Shown piece by piece: positions 17,261 through 25,774 of a stretch of DNA of 64,000 nucleotides (the first letter of the stretch is position 1; each line of letters starts with the position of its first letter). The stretch lies in NCBI RefSeq assembly GCF_000377905.1, contig NZ_KB898873.1, forward strand, positions 310,001 through 374,000. Reading direction: 5' to 3'. The translations under genes were made by a program, and so were the position numbers. The notes beneath the pieces were generated by a model that ran no database searches, was not told where the DNA came from, and worked only from the letters and a program-made list of their open reading frames with translations. This stretch comes from Thioalkalivibrio sp. ALMg11 (GTDB taxonomy: Bacteria > Pseudomonadota > Gammaproteobacteria > Ectothiorhodospirales > Ectothiorhodospiraceae).

Positions 17261-18654
17261 GGCACCTCGGGTTCCGGGCTGTCGAACAGGCTAAGGGTCT
17301 CGGGGTTGTCGATCAGGCCCTGCGAGACAAGCACCGCGGTCGCCGACCAGGTCTGGCGGTAGTTGGCACGCCGGCCGACGAGACGACCGTGGCGCCCGTC
17401 GTAGTACTCCGGCCAGTTGTCGCGATGCAGGCGCTCGGCCGCAACCGCATGCACGCTACGTGCGAGATCCGGCCGGCCGACGCGCAGGGCCGCGCCGGTG
17501 AACGCCCACAACAGCGCTGGCCAGTTGCCGCCGTTATGGTAGGACCACGGGGTGTTCTTGGGATCGGACCCGGTCAGCAGGCGCCACTCCTCGCCAATCA
17601 TCGCCGGATAGCAGATCTTGACCGGCATGGTCCCGATCAGGTCCTCGAAGCGCTGTTCGAAGGTCTGCATGATCGAACGCGACTGGTGTTCGTCCGCCAG
17701 CCCGAACAGCACCGCCAGCAGGTTGCCGAAACTGAAGAAGCGAAAGTCCATGCGTCCGGGGCCGAGGTTGCCGACCAGGTAGCCGCTCTCCGAGGGGATC
17801 CAGTCCACCAGCCAGTCGGGGATGCTCTCCGGGTAGATGTTCAGCGAGTTCTCGGACTCGTGACCAAAGTGCTCGGTGCGATAGCGGTGGATATCGTTCA
17901 GTCGTTCGAGATCGAGCCAGTAGTAGTTGCGAATGTAATCGGACAGCTGCCGCGTACGGATCGCGGACTGCTCGCACAGCAGCTCGGAGTCCTTGTCACA
18001 GGGCTCCAGCATCGCCAGCGAGGCCTTCAGCATCCCGTAGAACAGGGCCTGAATCTCCAGCGGATGGCCGAACACCCCCATGCGCCGATCGATCATGAAG
18101 CTGCCGTCCGGTACCAGCAGGGTCGGGAAGACCTCGAAGCGGTCCTGCAGGCAGATGCTCAGGATCAAACGGATGCCCCGCTGCACGTCGGCACTCTTGA
18201 TGAACGCGTGGTCGCCGGTGCGGTTCTGGTAGGCGCGCAGCAGCAGCACCCACCACATCATCGAATCGACCGGCGCCACGCGCCCGATCGCGCGGTCGCC
18301 GAAGTCCGCCGCCAGGCTCTCACGGCCGTTCTCGTCGGTGAACACACGGAAGCTCGCCGGCATCACCCGCGGCAGACGGCGGTGGCCCTCGATCTCTTCC
18401 TGGGTATCACGGATCTGCAGGATCAGCGCGAGGAAGTCGCGCACCACCTCGGGCTCGTCGTTCAGCAGATAGACCAGCCCCGACGGCACGAAGTCGCGGA
18501 TGAAGCAGTCGGCATAGTTTTCCGCTGGCGCGCGCTCGTCCAGGCTCGCCACGGTGCCCACCGTGCGCCCGCGATAGCGCACCTCGGCATCGTGCAGCAA
18601 CTGGTAGGCGGATTCGAGCGTCGGATTGCGGGCGTCGGGGGGGAGTTGATTCAT
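17257..18654 (-). CDS. GH100 neutral/alkaline invertase
   Basis: 465 residues, (alpha/alpha)6-barrel family GH100, which hydrolyses sucrose to glucose and fructose in the cytoplasm. The catalytic Asp is Asp130 in APVDSMMWWVLLLRAY and the acid/base Glu is Glu416 in NWPEYYDGRHGRLVG, both within well-kept motifs; MDFRFFSFGNLLAVLFGL and NTPWSYHNGGNWP are further signatures. There is no signal peptide. ATG at 18654 is chosen over a TTG three codons earlier. It is the first gene of a two-gene operon with sucrose-phosphate synthase, so synthesis and breakdown of the solute are coexpressed, perhaps for fast turnover. Confidence 0.93.
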   Translation of the reverse strand: MNQLPPDARNPTLESAYQLLHDAEVRYRGRTVGTVASLDERAPAENYADCFIRDFVPSGLVYLLNDEPEVVRDFLALILQIRDTQEEIEGHRRLPRVMPASFRVFTDENGRESLAADFGDRAIGRVAPVDSMMWWVLLLRAYQNRTGDHAFIKSADVQRGIRLILSICLQDRFEVFPTLLVPDGSFMIDRRMGVFGHPLEIQALFYGMLKASLAMLEPCDKDSELLCEQSAIRTRQLSDYIRNYYWLDLERLNDIHRYRTEHFGHESENSLNIYPESIPDWLVDWIPSESGYLVGNLGPGRMDFRFFSFGNLLAVLFGLADEHQSRSIMQTFEQRFEDLIGTMPVKICYPAMIGEEWRLLTGSDPKNTPWSYHNGGNWPALLWAFTGAALRVGRPDLARSVHAVAAERLHRDNWPEYYDGRHGRLVGRRANYRQTWSATAVLVSQGLIDNPETLSLFDSPEPEVP

Positions 18655-18769
18655 AACCACCAAGTCTATGGAAACACGTGCGCTTGTGCACGCACCCCAG
18701 CCACTTGCAACGCCCCCATAAACTTCATACTCTTTGCATCATCAAGAACGAAAGCGATTACTTACTTGC

Positions 18770-19411
18770 ATGCAACGAAAATCCGGCGAAGAACGACGCG
18801 AAGAGATCGTTCAGGCACTGCTCGACCTGACGGCCGAGCACGGGGCGCGGGACGTCTCCACCCAGGCCATTGCTAATCGGGTGGGGATCGCCCAGCCCAC
18901 GATCTTCCGGCATTTCCCGACCCGCGACGCGATCTTCCGCGCGGCGCTGGATTCCATCGGCCGCAAGCTCCTGGACGTGCTTACACCGATGCTGTCCGGA
19001 CGGGGATCGGCAGACGCCCGACTGCGCAAACTCCTGACCCGGCAATTGCGATTCATCAGTCGTCGCAAGGGGCTGCCGCGCCTGATCTTCTCCGAACGGT
19101 TGCACCTGGAAGACCCCGAGTTGAAAGCGGTGGTCCGCGACATCATCGACCGTTACACCTCCCGGCTGGAGGAACTGCTCCGGGAAGGCGTCACCCAGGG
19201 ATGCTTTCGCCAGGACCTGGAACCTGCCGAGATCGCCCGCCTGATCGTGGCGATGATCCAGGGGCTGGTCATGCGCTGGTCACTCTCCGACTTCGAGTTT
19301 CCGCTCGACCAGCAGGGCGACGTGCTGTGGCGATTGCTGGAGCCCGCACTGCAGGCACCGGACAGCCGACCGGCTCGTGGATCCGGTTCGCACCCGAATA
19401 CGCTCGACTAA
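18770..19411 (+). CDS. TetR/AcrR-family transcriptional regulator
   Basis: 213 residues. The N-terminal DNA-binding domain is clear: EEIVQALLDLTAEHG, then the helix-turn-helix VSTQAIANRVGIAQPTIFRHFPTRDAIFRAA. The remainder is an all-helical ligand domain with the ending FEFPLDQQGDVLWRLLEPAL. It heads a run of four genes: regulator, c-type cytochrome, adaptor and RND pump, and probably represses them. ATG at 18770 is preferred over an in-frame TTG at 18734. A weak ribosome site precedes it; the leader between 18664 and 18769 is AT-richer than its surroundings and should carry promoters for both directions. Confidence 0.9.
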   Translation: MQRKSGEERREEIVQALLDLTAEHGARDVSTQAIANRVGIAQPTIFRHFPTRDAIFRAALDSIGRKLLDVLTPMLSGRGSADARLRKLLTRQLRFISRRKGLPRLIFSERLHLEDPELKAVVRDIIDRYTSRLEELLREGVTQGCFRQDLEPAEIARLIVAMIQGLVMRWSLSDFEFPLDQQGDVLWRLLEPALQAPDSRPARGSGSHPNTLD

Positions 19412-19428
19412 CCCACAGGAGACTGGAC

Positions 19429-19881
19429 ATGTCTTTCATCCGCACCCGCACCACCGGCAGTGCCACCCTTGTACTCGCCCTTCTCGTCATGCCCTTGGCC
19501 AGCACCGCATCGGCCGAGAGCTTCCAGTCCGTCATGCAGGACCTCGCGGACGACATGAACCGGGTCCAGTCCGCGCTGTTTGTCGAGGACTTCGATGCCG
19601 TCACCGAGGCGGCGGAGGCGATCGCAGACCACCCGAGGCCCTCGCTGGGTGAGCGGCGACGCATGCTGTCAGCAGTAGGCACCCGTGTCGGCGAATTCCG
19701 CTCACTGGATCAGCAGGTGCACGAAGCCGCCAAAAACCTTGCGGACGCGGCGCGTGATCAGGACCTGGATACGGCCATCCGCTACCACGGCAGGCTGGTG
19801 AATGCCTGCATCGCCTGTCACAGCGCATTCCGGGACGAGGTGGTCAACGCCCTGTCTCCGGAAGCTGCCGCGGAACGCTGA
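19429..19881 (+). CDS. Periplasmic monohaem cytochrome c of the c'/c556 type
   Basis: 150 residues. A signal peptide ends at TASA-ES near residue 29. The body is all-helical with one C-terminal haem site, Cys127-Ile-Ala-Cys130-His131, as in cytochrome c' and c556 four-helix bundles. Met36 or Met43 near the mature N-terminus could be the second haem ligand (c556 type); a c' protein would leave that site open to bind NO or CO. An AGGAG ribosome site lies eight bases before ATG. It sits between the TetR gene (17 bases away) and the adaptor gene (7 bases), so it belongs to an efflux operon, an unusual place for a cytochrome. Confidence 0.88.
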   Translation: MSFIRTRTTGSATLVLALLVMPLASTASAESFQSVMQDLADDMNRVQSALFVEDFDAVTEAAEAIADHPRPSLGERRRMLSAVGTRVGEFRSLDQQVHEAAKNLADAARDQDLDTAIRYHGRLVNACIACHSAFRDEVVNALSPEAAAER

Positions 19882-19888
19882 GCACAAC

Positions 19889-21025
19889 ATGAACGCCCCC
19901 CGGACCCCATCCAGCCGCCGCGGCCTGCGGCGGACCCTTGGCCTCGTCGCGCTGGGCGGGGTCATCGTCGTAACCGCCTGGAGCGCGACGGACCGGCTGG
20001 CGGAACGGTTTTCTCCCGATGCCGCGCGCGCCACGCCACCCCCGGCGGTCACCACGATCCCCGCGCAGCCAACAGGCGTCACGCTCTACAGTCCCGCGTA
20101 TCGGGGCAGCATCGCGACCCACCACGAGACCACCATTTCGGCCCGGATCACGGCCCGGGTGCTGGAAAGCCCACTGAATGCCGGGGACCGGGTCGAGGCG
20201 GATGGACTCCTGGTGCGCATGGATCGCGACGAGACGCGCCTGGAGGTCGAGCAGCGACAGGCCACCGACCAGCGCCTGGACGGAGAGCGCGCAACCGCAC
20301 AGCGCAACCTTGATCGCCAGCAGGGCCTCTTTTCCCGGAACCTGATCCCGGAAAGCGAGCTTGATGACGCGCGCCAGCGCGTCGCCACGCTGGAGGCCCA
20401 GGTCCGCGAAAACCAGTCGGCGCTGGAACTGGCCCGCACACGCCGGGAATACACAACGGAACGGGCCCCCTTCACCGCCCAGGTTCGCCGTACCCATGTC
20501 CGTCCGGGCGACCTGGCCGTTTCGGGCCAGCCCCTGATCGACCTGGTCGGCTTCGATGACCTGCATGCGATTCTGCGCGTGCCGGAGCGCGACACCCTGC
20601 TACTGGAACCCGGCCTGGACGTGGAGCTGACCATTCCCGCCCTGGACCACAGCGTGACAACCCGGCTGGACCGGATCCACCCCACACTGGATACCGGCCG
20701 GCGCAGCGGGAGCTTTGAAACGCGCCTGCCCGAGGCACCGGAGGCGCTGCGTCCCGGCATGGCCGTACAGGCACGGGTCGTTCTGGAACATCTGGACGCG
20801 GCCATCCGGGTACCGGCCCACGCCGTCTGGGGCGACGCCGACGCCCAATGGGTCTATCGGCTGGAGGACGGACACGCCGAGCGCAGGGAGGTGGTGACAC
20901 GGTCATTGCCAAATGGAGAACGGGCGATCCTCGAGGGCATCAACGCGGGTGATCGCATTATCGTGACTCCGGATCGCCGGGTCCGGGACGGGATGCCCGT
21001 GCACGACGTGGACGATACTCCCTGA
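19889..21025 (+). CDS. RND efflux periplasmic adaptor (HlyD/MexA family)
   Basis: 378 residues. One N-terminal membrane helix (LGLVALGGVIVVTAWS, about 19-34) anchors it. The order lipoyl half, coiled-coil hairpin (about 110-190, RLEVEQRQATDQRLDG through REYTTE), lipoyl half (ERAPFTAQVRRTHVRPGDLAVSGQ), beta-barrel and membrane-proximal domain is that of membrane fusion proteins, which bridge an inner-membrane RND pump to an outer-membrane channel. It ends on TGATG, sharing one base with the pump gene, so the two are translationally coupled. No outer-membrane channel gene follows, so one must be supplied from elsewhere. Confidence 0.92.
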   Translation: MNAPRTPSSRRGLRRTLGLVALGGVIVVTAWSATDRLAERFSPDAARATPPPAVTTIPAQPTGVTLYSPAYRGSIATHHETTISARITARVLESPLNAGDRVEADGLLVRMDRDETRLEVEQRQATDQRLDGERATAQRNLDRQQGLFSRNLIPESELDDARQRVATLEAQVRENQSALELARTRREYTTERAPFTAQVRRTHVRPGDLAVSGQPLIDLVGFDDLHAILRVPERDTLLLEPGLDVELTIPALDHSVTTRLDRIHPTLDTGRRSGSFETRLPEAPEALRPGMAVQARVVLEHLDAAIRVPAHAVWGDADAQWVYRLEDGHAERREVVTRSLPNGERAILEGINAGDRIIVTPDRRVRDGMPVHDVDDTP

Positions 21026-24000
21026 TGACCTGGGTCGAAGGACTCCTTCGGTACCGACACACGGTGCTGGCACTGCTGGCCGCCGCCTTGATCCTGGGCC
21101 TGCAGGCACGCGTCGAATTGCCCGTACAACTCTTCCCCGACACCGACCCGCCGACCGTCACGGTCATCACGGCATACCCCGGCATGGCGGCTCTGGACGT
21201 CGACCGCGAACTCACGCGCCTGCTGGAGGAGGAGTTTGCCAGTCTCGACGGCGTCACCCGGATCAGCTCCTCCAGCCAGACGGGGCTGTCCGTGGCGCGC
21301 GTGGAATTCGACTACGGCATCACCAGCGCCCTGGCTGCAGTGGACGTCCAGAACGCAGTCGGCCGGCTGCGGCCGGACCTGCCTGCCACCATCGACGAAC
21401 CGCAGATCCTGGAATTTTCCACGGCGGACAAGCCGATCATCACCATCGCCCTGACCAGCGACACACTGCCGCTCGACGCGATTCGCGAGCAGGCCGACAA
21501 CGCGGTCCGCGAAACCCTTGAGTGGATCCCCGGTGTCGCTGCGGTCGATGTGGTCGGGGGGCACAAGAGAGAGCTGCATGTTGCCCTCGACCCAGAGCGC
21601 GCCGAGGCCCTCGGGATCGACATGTCCCGGGTACTGGACGCCCTCGACGACTGGAACCTCATGGCGCCGGGTGGACGTGTCCGGCTCGGTGACCTCGAGA
21701 GCGTCGTGCGCTTCGATGCGCCGCTGCAGAGCGAAGCCGATGCGCGCGGGATCATCCTGGACGCGGACGGCGATACCCGCGTGCGGCTGGGTGATGTCGC
21801 CCGCGTCAGTCTGGAGCCCGGCGAGCCCCGCTCGGCCTACCGTCATGACGGCCGGGCGGCCATCGCCATCCAGGTGCTGCGCCGGGACGACGCCAACACG
21901 GTGGAAGTGGCCGCGCGGGTTCGCGAGGCGCTGGACGCCTTGCGCGCGACCTCGCCCGATCTGGACATCGTCGTCGCCGACGATGATTCGGTCTTCACCG
22001 AGAAGGTGATCGCCGACATGACGCAAACCGTGATGATCGCCATCGGGCTGACGATGGTGATCGTCCTGCTGTTTCTCGCCAACCTGCGTCAGGCCGGGAT
22101 CATCGCCCTCTCCATCCCGGCAGCCTTCCTGGCAACCTTCGGTCTGATGCAGCTGGCCGGTCTAGACCTGAACATGGTCACCATGTCGGCGCTGATCCTG
22201 GCCATCGGCCTGCTGGTCGACGACGGCATCGTGATCCTCGAGAACATCCACCGCCACCTGGACGAAGAGGGCCAGCCCCCGCGGCAGGCGGCCATCGAGG
22301 GGGTCGGCGAGGTGTTCGGCGCCAAGCTGGGCGGCACACTGACCACGCTCGGCGTACTGCTGCCTCTCACGTTCATGGGCAGCTTTGTCGGCGAGCTGTT
22401 CCGTCCGCTGGCGCTGACCCTGGCGTTCGCCCTGAGCGCGTCGTTCGTGATGGCTGTCACCCTGATCCCGCTGCTGGCCACCTACTGGCTGCGACCCGCA
22501 ACGTCCACCACCACCCCGCGCTGGAGGGAGACCCTGGAGGCGCCGGCGCGAGGGGTACGCAACCTCTATCTGGACATCCTTGCCCTGGCGCTGCATCGTC
22601 CGCTGGCGACGCTGGTGGTGGCGGTCATGCTCCTGGTCCTCAGCCTGGGCATGCTCCGCATGACCGGAAGCGAGATGCTGCCGCGTTTCGACTCGGGCAG
22701 CTTCCAGGTTCTGGTCGACATGGCGCCGGGCACCCGGCTCGACACCACCCTGACAACCCTGGAACCCGTCGAGCGGTATCTGGCCAACCACGAGTACGTG
22801 GTGGATGTCAGCAGCCAGGCCGGGCACGAAGCCGGCGCCCGCTCGATGGGCGACCGCGGCGCCATGGGCGTCAACCAGGCCGAAATCACGGTGACGCTGG
22901 TGCCGCGGACGCAACGCCCCCTCACACAGTGGGAGATCATGGACGACGTGCGCCAGCGCCTGGAGGCCACCCCCGGGGTCACCCTGGCCGTGCCCCGGGA
23001 ACTCGGCGGCACCGCGCGTTCGTCAACGGCCGCGCCGATCATCGCCCGGATCAGCGGCGAGCAGGCCGCGGCCCTGGACCGCACGGCCAGCGAACTGCTG
23101 GACCATCTTTCGGGCATCCCCGGCATCACCGACCTGTACAAGGACTGGGCCCTCGACACCCCCGAGGTCCGGGTCCGGGTCGACCATGACCGGGCGGCCG
23201 AACTCGGCCTCACCGGGGGCGCAATCGCCCGCGCGGTCCACCAGGCCATGGATGGGGCCGTGGCCACACGGTTCCGCCAGCCGCCGAAGCGCAATCTGGA
23301 CGTGGTCGTGCGCTACGAGGCCTCCGAGCGCCGCTATCTGGAAGACCTGGAAGGCATCCTGCTGCCCACCCGCGAGGGACCGGTACCCCTGAGCGAGGTC
23401 GCAAGCCTTGAACATACCCTCGGTCCGCGCATCGTCACACGGGAAAACGGCCAACGAACACTGGACGTCCTCGGCTTCCACCTGGGGCGTCCGCTGTCCG
23501 AGGTCGTGGCCGACGTCCAGCAACGCCTGGACACGTTCGACGCCCCGAGTGGCTACTCGGCAACGCTGGCGGGCGAGCAGGCGGACTTCGACGAGGCCCG
23601 TGACCACATGATGCGGGCACTGCTGCTGGCCGCCCTGGCGGTCTACCTTCTGCTGGTCGTGCAGTTCCGCAGCTTCGCCCACCCCGTCATCATCATGACC
23701 GCCATTCCATTGCAGTTCATCGGCGTGGTCGCTGCGCTGCTGATCGCCGGAAAGTACGTATCGATGCCGGCGCTGCTCGGGATCGTCCTGCTGATCGGCA
23801 TCGTCGTGAACAACAGCATCATCCTGCTCGACCTGGCCCGGCGCCGACTGGCCGAGGGCCGGGACGTTTACGCCGCCGTCACCGAGGCAGTGGAAACCCG
23901 CATGCGCCCCATCATGATGACCGCCCTGTCCACCATCGCCGGGATGTTGCCGCTGGCCCTGGAGATGGCCGTCGGGGCCGAACGTTTCTCGCCGATTGCC

Positions 24001-24114
24001 ACGGTGATCATCGGCGGCATCCTGGCCGCGACCCTTCTGACGCTGGTGGTGATTCCGACCCTGTTTGTGCTTCTGCACCGATTCTGGCCTACAACCGCCA
24101 GCGCCAGGGAATAG
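21025..24114 (+). CDS. RND efflux permease, first of three
   Basis: 1029 residues with the usual RND plan: one helix, a large periplasmic loop, six helices, a second loop and five helices. The first helical block keeps the two aspartates of the proton path in GLLVDDGIVILENIHRHL. In the second block the place taken by the AcrB lysine reads GIVVNNSIILLDLARRR, with Asn instead, a feature of a pump subfamily different from AcrB. The substrate is unknown. It follows its adaptor with a one-base overlap under a TetR regulator; the cytochrome upstream hints at a redox-active or haem-linked substrate, which is only an inference. Confidence 0.92.
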   Translation: MTWVEGLLRYRHTVLALLAAALILGLQARVELPVQLFPDTDPPTVTVITAYPGMAALDVDRELTRLLEEEFASLDGVTRISSSSQTGLSVARVEFDYGITSALAAVDVQNAVGRLRPDLPATIDEPQILEFSTADKPIITIALTSDTLPLDAIREQADNAVRETLEWIPGVAAVDVVGGHKRELHVALDPERAEALGIDMSRVLDALDDWNLMAPGGRVRLGDLESVVRFDAPLQSEADARGIILDADGDTRVRLGDVARVSLEPGEPRSAYRHDGRAAIAIQVLRRDDANTVEVAARVREALDALRATSPDLDIVVADDDSVFTEKVIADMTQTVMIAIGLTMVIVLLFLANLRQAGIIALSIPAAFLATFGLMQLAGLDLNMVTMSALILAIGLLVDDGIVILENIHRHLDEEGQPPRQAAIEGVGEVFGAKLGGTLTTLGVLLPLTFMGSFVGELFRPLALTLAFALSASFVMAVTLIPLLATYWLRPATSTTTPRWRETLEAPARGVRNLYLDILALALHRPLATLVVAVMLLVLSLGMLRMTGSEMLPRFDSGSFQVLVDMAPGTRLDTTLTTLEPVERYLANHEYVVDVSSQAGHEAGARSMGDRGAMGVNQAEITVTLVPRTQRPLTQWEIMDDVRQRLEATPGVTLAVPRELGGTARSSTAAPIIARISGEQAAALDRTASELLDHLSGIPGITDLYKDWALDTPEVRVRVDHDRAAELGLTGGAIARAVHQAMDGAVATRFRQPPKRNLDVVVRYEASERRYLEDLEGILLPTREGPVPLSEVASLEHTLGPRIVTRENGQRTLDVLGFHLGRPLSEVVADVQQRLDTFDAPSGYSATLAGEQADFDEARDHMMRALLLAALAVYLLLVVQFRSFAHPVIIMTAIPLQFIGVVAALLIAGKYVSMPALLGIVLLIGIVVNNSIILLDLARRRLAEGRDVYAAVTEAVETRMRPIMMTALSTIAGMLPLALEMAVGAERFSPIATVIIGGILAATLLTLVVIPTLFVLLHRFWPTTASARE

Positions 24115-24127
24115 AACGGATGCGCTG

Positions 24128-25207
24128 TCAGGACTCCGGGTGGTTCGGCAGCGGCGGCTCCGCCGCCGGGCGCGCGAACAGGTAGCCCTGGCAGAGATCC
24201 ACGCGTTCCTTCAACCAGCGCCATTCGTCCACGGTCTCCACGCCCTCGGCCACCACCCGGGTATTCAGATCCCGCGCCAGTTCGATGATCTTCTCGAGGA
24301 TCTTCTGCTGGTAGACGTCCTGGTCGATCCCGCTGACCAGCTCGCGGTCGATCTTCACGAAATCCGGGCGCAGCTGCGACAACATGTTAAGCGAGGCATA
24401 ACCGGCGCCAAGATCGTCCAGGGCCACCTGAAACCCGGCTTGCCGATAGCGCTCGACGATCCGCGACAGGTGCTCCATATCGTTGACCTGATCGCTTTCG
24501 ATCACCTCGAACACGAAGCCGGCCGGTCCCGGTTGCTCCGGCGCGCCCGACAGGATCTCGCGCACCGTGGTCTCCAGGCAGAAGGCCGGGTCATAAATCG
24601 CGGTGGGGTTGAAGTTGATGAACAGATGGCTGCCGATTCCGCGTTCGCGGGCGCGCCGGATCGCGTTGATCCGGGCGGAGCGATCCAGATGAAACAGCAG
24701 CTCGGCGTTGCGCGCCGTCTTGAACAGGTCCAGCGGCGGGATGATGTCGCCGCCCGGCGTGGAGGCGCGCACCAGGGCCTCGTAGGCAAAGACCTCGGTG
24801 GGGTTCGCGGCATGCACAATCGGCTGGAAGTGGAAATCCAGGGTGTCGTTGGCCAGGATCGCCGAGAGGTCGCGCGCATTGTGCCGCGCGATCAGCGTGG
24901 ACAGCAGGTGGGTGTCCTGCAGATGCCCCAGCCCGAAGTCCTCGCCCTTCGGCACGAAGGTCGCGCGACAACCGGCCTGCTCGGAACTGCTCAGGACCTG
25001 CTCCAGCCGCACCAGCATCTCGCCCAGCCCGCCGGCACCCCTGACCGGCAGGGCCAGGATGCCCGAGGTCGGCTCCGCACAGGGCAGTTTCTCATCCACC
25101 ATGCGTTGGCGCAGGGCCGCACGGGTGTGCGCCAAAACCGGCGCCAGGTAGAGGGTGCCGGAGGCGGCCGGTAGAAGATCGATACGTTCGCAATCGGAAC
25201 AACCCAC
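24128..25207 (-). CDS. EAL-domain cyclic-di-GMP phosphodiesterase
   Basis: About 359 residues. The C-terminal 240 residues are a complete EAL domain: YEALVR, FINFNPTAIYD, FEVIESDQ, ALDDLGAGYASLNML, VKIDREL, VAEGVETVDE and LCQGYLFARP supply the metal and catalytic residues (Glu, Asn, Glu, Asp-Asp, Lys, Glu, Gln), so activity on c-di-GMP is expected. The first 115 residues are not a known sensor; they open with a cysteine pair, GCSDCERIDLLP, that might bind metal or react to redox state. GTG at 25207 is chosen because GGAGG lies five bases upstream; a longer frame to an ATG at 25333 would run into msrB. Confidence 0.85.
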   Translation of the reverse strand: MGCSDCERIDLLPAASGTLYLAPVLAHTRAALRQRMVDEKLPCAEPTSGILALPVRGAGGLGEMLVRLEQVLSSSEQAGCRATFVPKGEDFGLGHLQDTHLLSTLIARHNARDLSAILANDTLDFHFQPIVHAANPTEVFAYEALVRASTPGGDIIPPLDLFKTARNAELLFHLDRSARINAIRRARERGIGSHLFINFNPTAIYDPAFCLETTVREILSGAPEQPGPAGFVFEVIESDQVNDMEHLSRIVERYRQAGFQVALDDLGAGYASLNMLSQLRPDFVKIDRELVSGIDQDVYQQKILEKIIELARDLNTRVVAEGVETVDEWRWLKERVDLCQGYLFARPAAEPPLPNHPES

Positions 25208-25323
25208 GACCACCTCCAGCGGTCCAGTCTTTGGCCAGCCGGTCGAGAACCGGGGATAATTTTCCCGGTCCACCGGAAGACCCGTTCTCGGTTCGCAAAC
25301 AATAGCACCAACCCGGAGGTTGC

Positions 25324-25722
25324 ATGAGCTCATCCCACCGCCCCACCGACGCCGAACTGCGCGAGCGCCTGACGCCGGAGCAGTATCGCATCGCCCGCGA
25401 AGGCGGGACCGAACGGCCATTCACCGGCGCCTACAACGACCACAAGGCCGACGGCGTCTATCACTGCGCGGCCTGCGGCGCGCCGCTGTTCGACTCCGCG
25501 GCCAAGTTCGACTCGGGCAGCGGCTGGCCCAGCTACACCGCCCCCGTTTCCGCTGCCGCCGTCGACGAACACCGCGATGGCGCGCTCGGCATGGAGCGCA
25601 CCGAGGTGCGCTGTGCCGCCTGCGACTCCCACCTGGGCCACGTCTTCCCGGATGGCCCGGCGCCCACCGGATTGCGCTACTGCATCAACTCCGCTGTCCT
25701 GGAATTCCGCCCGCGCAGCTGA
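25324..25722 (+). CDS. msrB: Peptide-methionine (R)-S-oxide reductase MsrB
   Basis: 132 residues. MsrB reduces methionine-R-sulfoxide in proteins. The catalytic Cys is in [12 protein letters not shown] near the C-terminus, and the structural zinc is held by two CxxC pairs, [13 protein letters not shown] and [14 protein letters not shown]. The core motif [15 protein letters not shown] is intact. No signal peptide, so cytosolic. CCGGAGGTTGC directly before the ATG gives a strong ribosome site. The 116 bases before it include AT-rich tracts (GATAATTTT near 25254 and CAAACAATAG near 25297) that may hold the promoter. Confidence 0.96.
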   Translation: MSSSHRPTDAELRERLTPEQYRIAREGGTERPFTGAYNDHKADGVYHCAACGAPLFDSAAKFDSGSGWPSYTAPVSAAAVDEHRDGALGMERTEVRCAACDSHLGHVFPDGPAPTGLRYCINSAVLEFRPRS

Positions 25723-25774
25723 CCCAGTCACCCCAAACCGGGCCATGATGGCCCGGGCCCTCGAAGGGAATCTC

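Noticed and set aside
18705-18735. TTGCAA and CATACT as a sigma-70 promoter for the TetR gene
   Set aside because: The spacer is only 15 bases and both hexamers are poor matches.
25324-25333. A 10-bp palindrome ATGAGCTCAT that could give overlapping start codons to msrB and the divergent EAL gene
   Set aside because: The added 42 residues on the EAL side look like non-coding read-through, and a GTG at 25207 has GGAGG at good spacing; I take that as the start.
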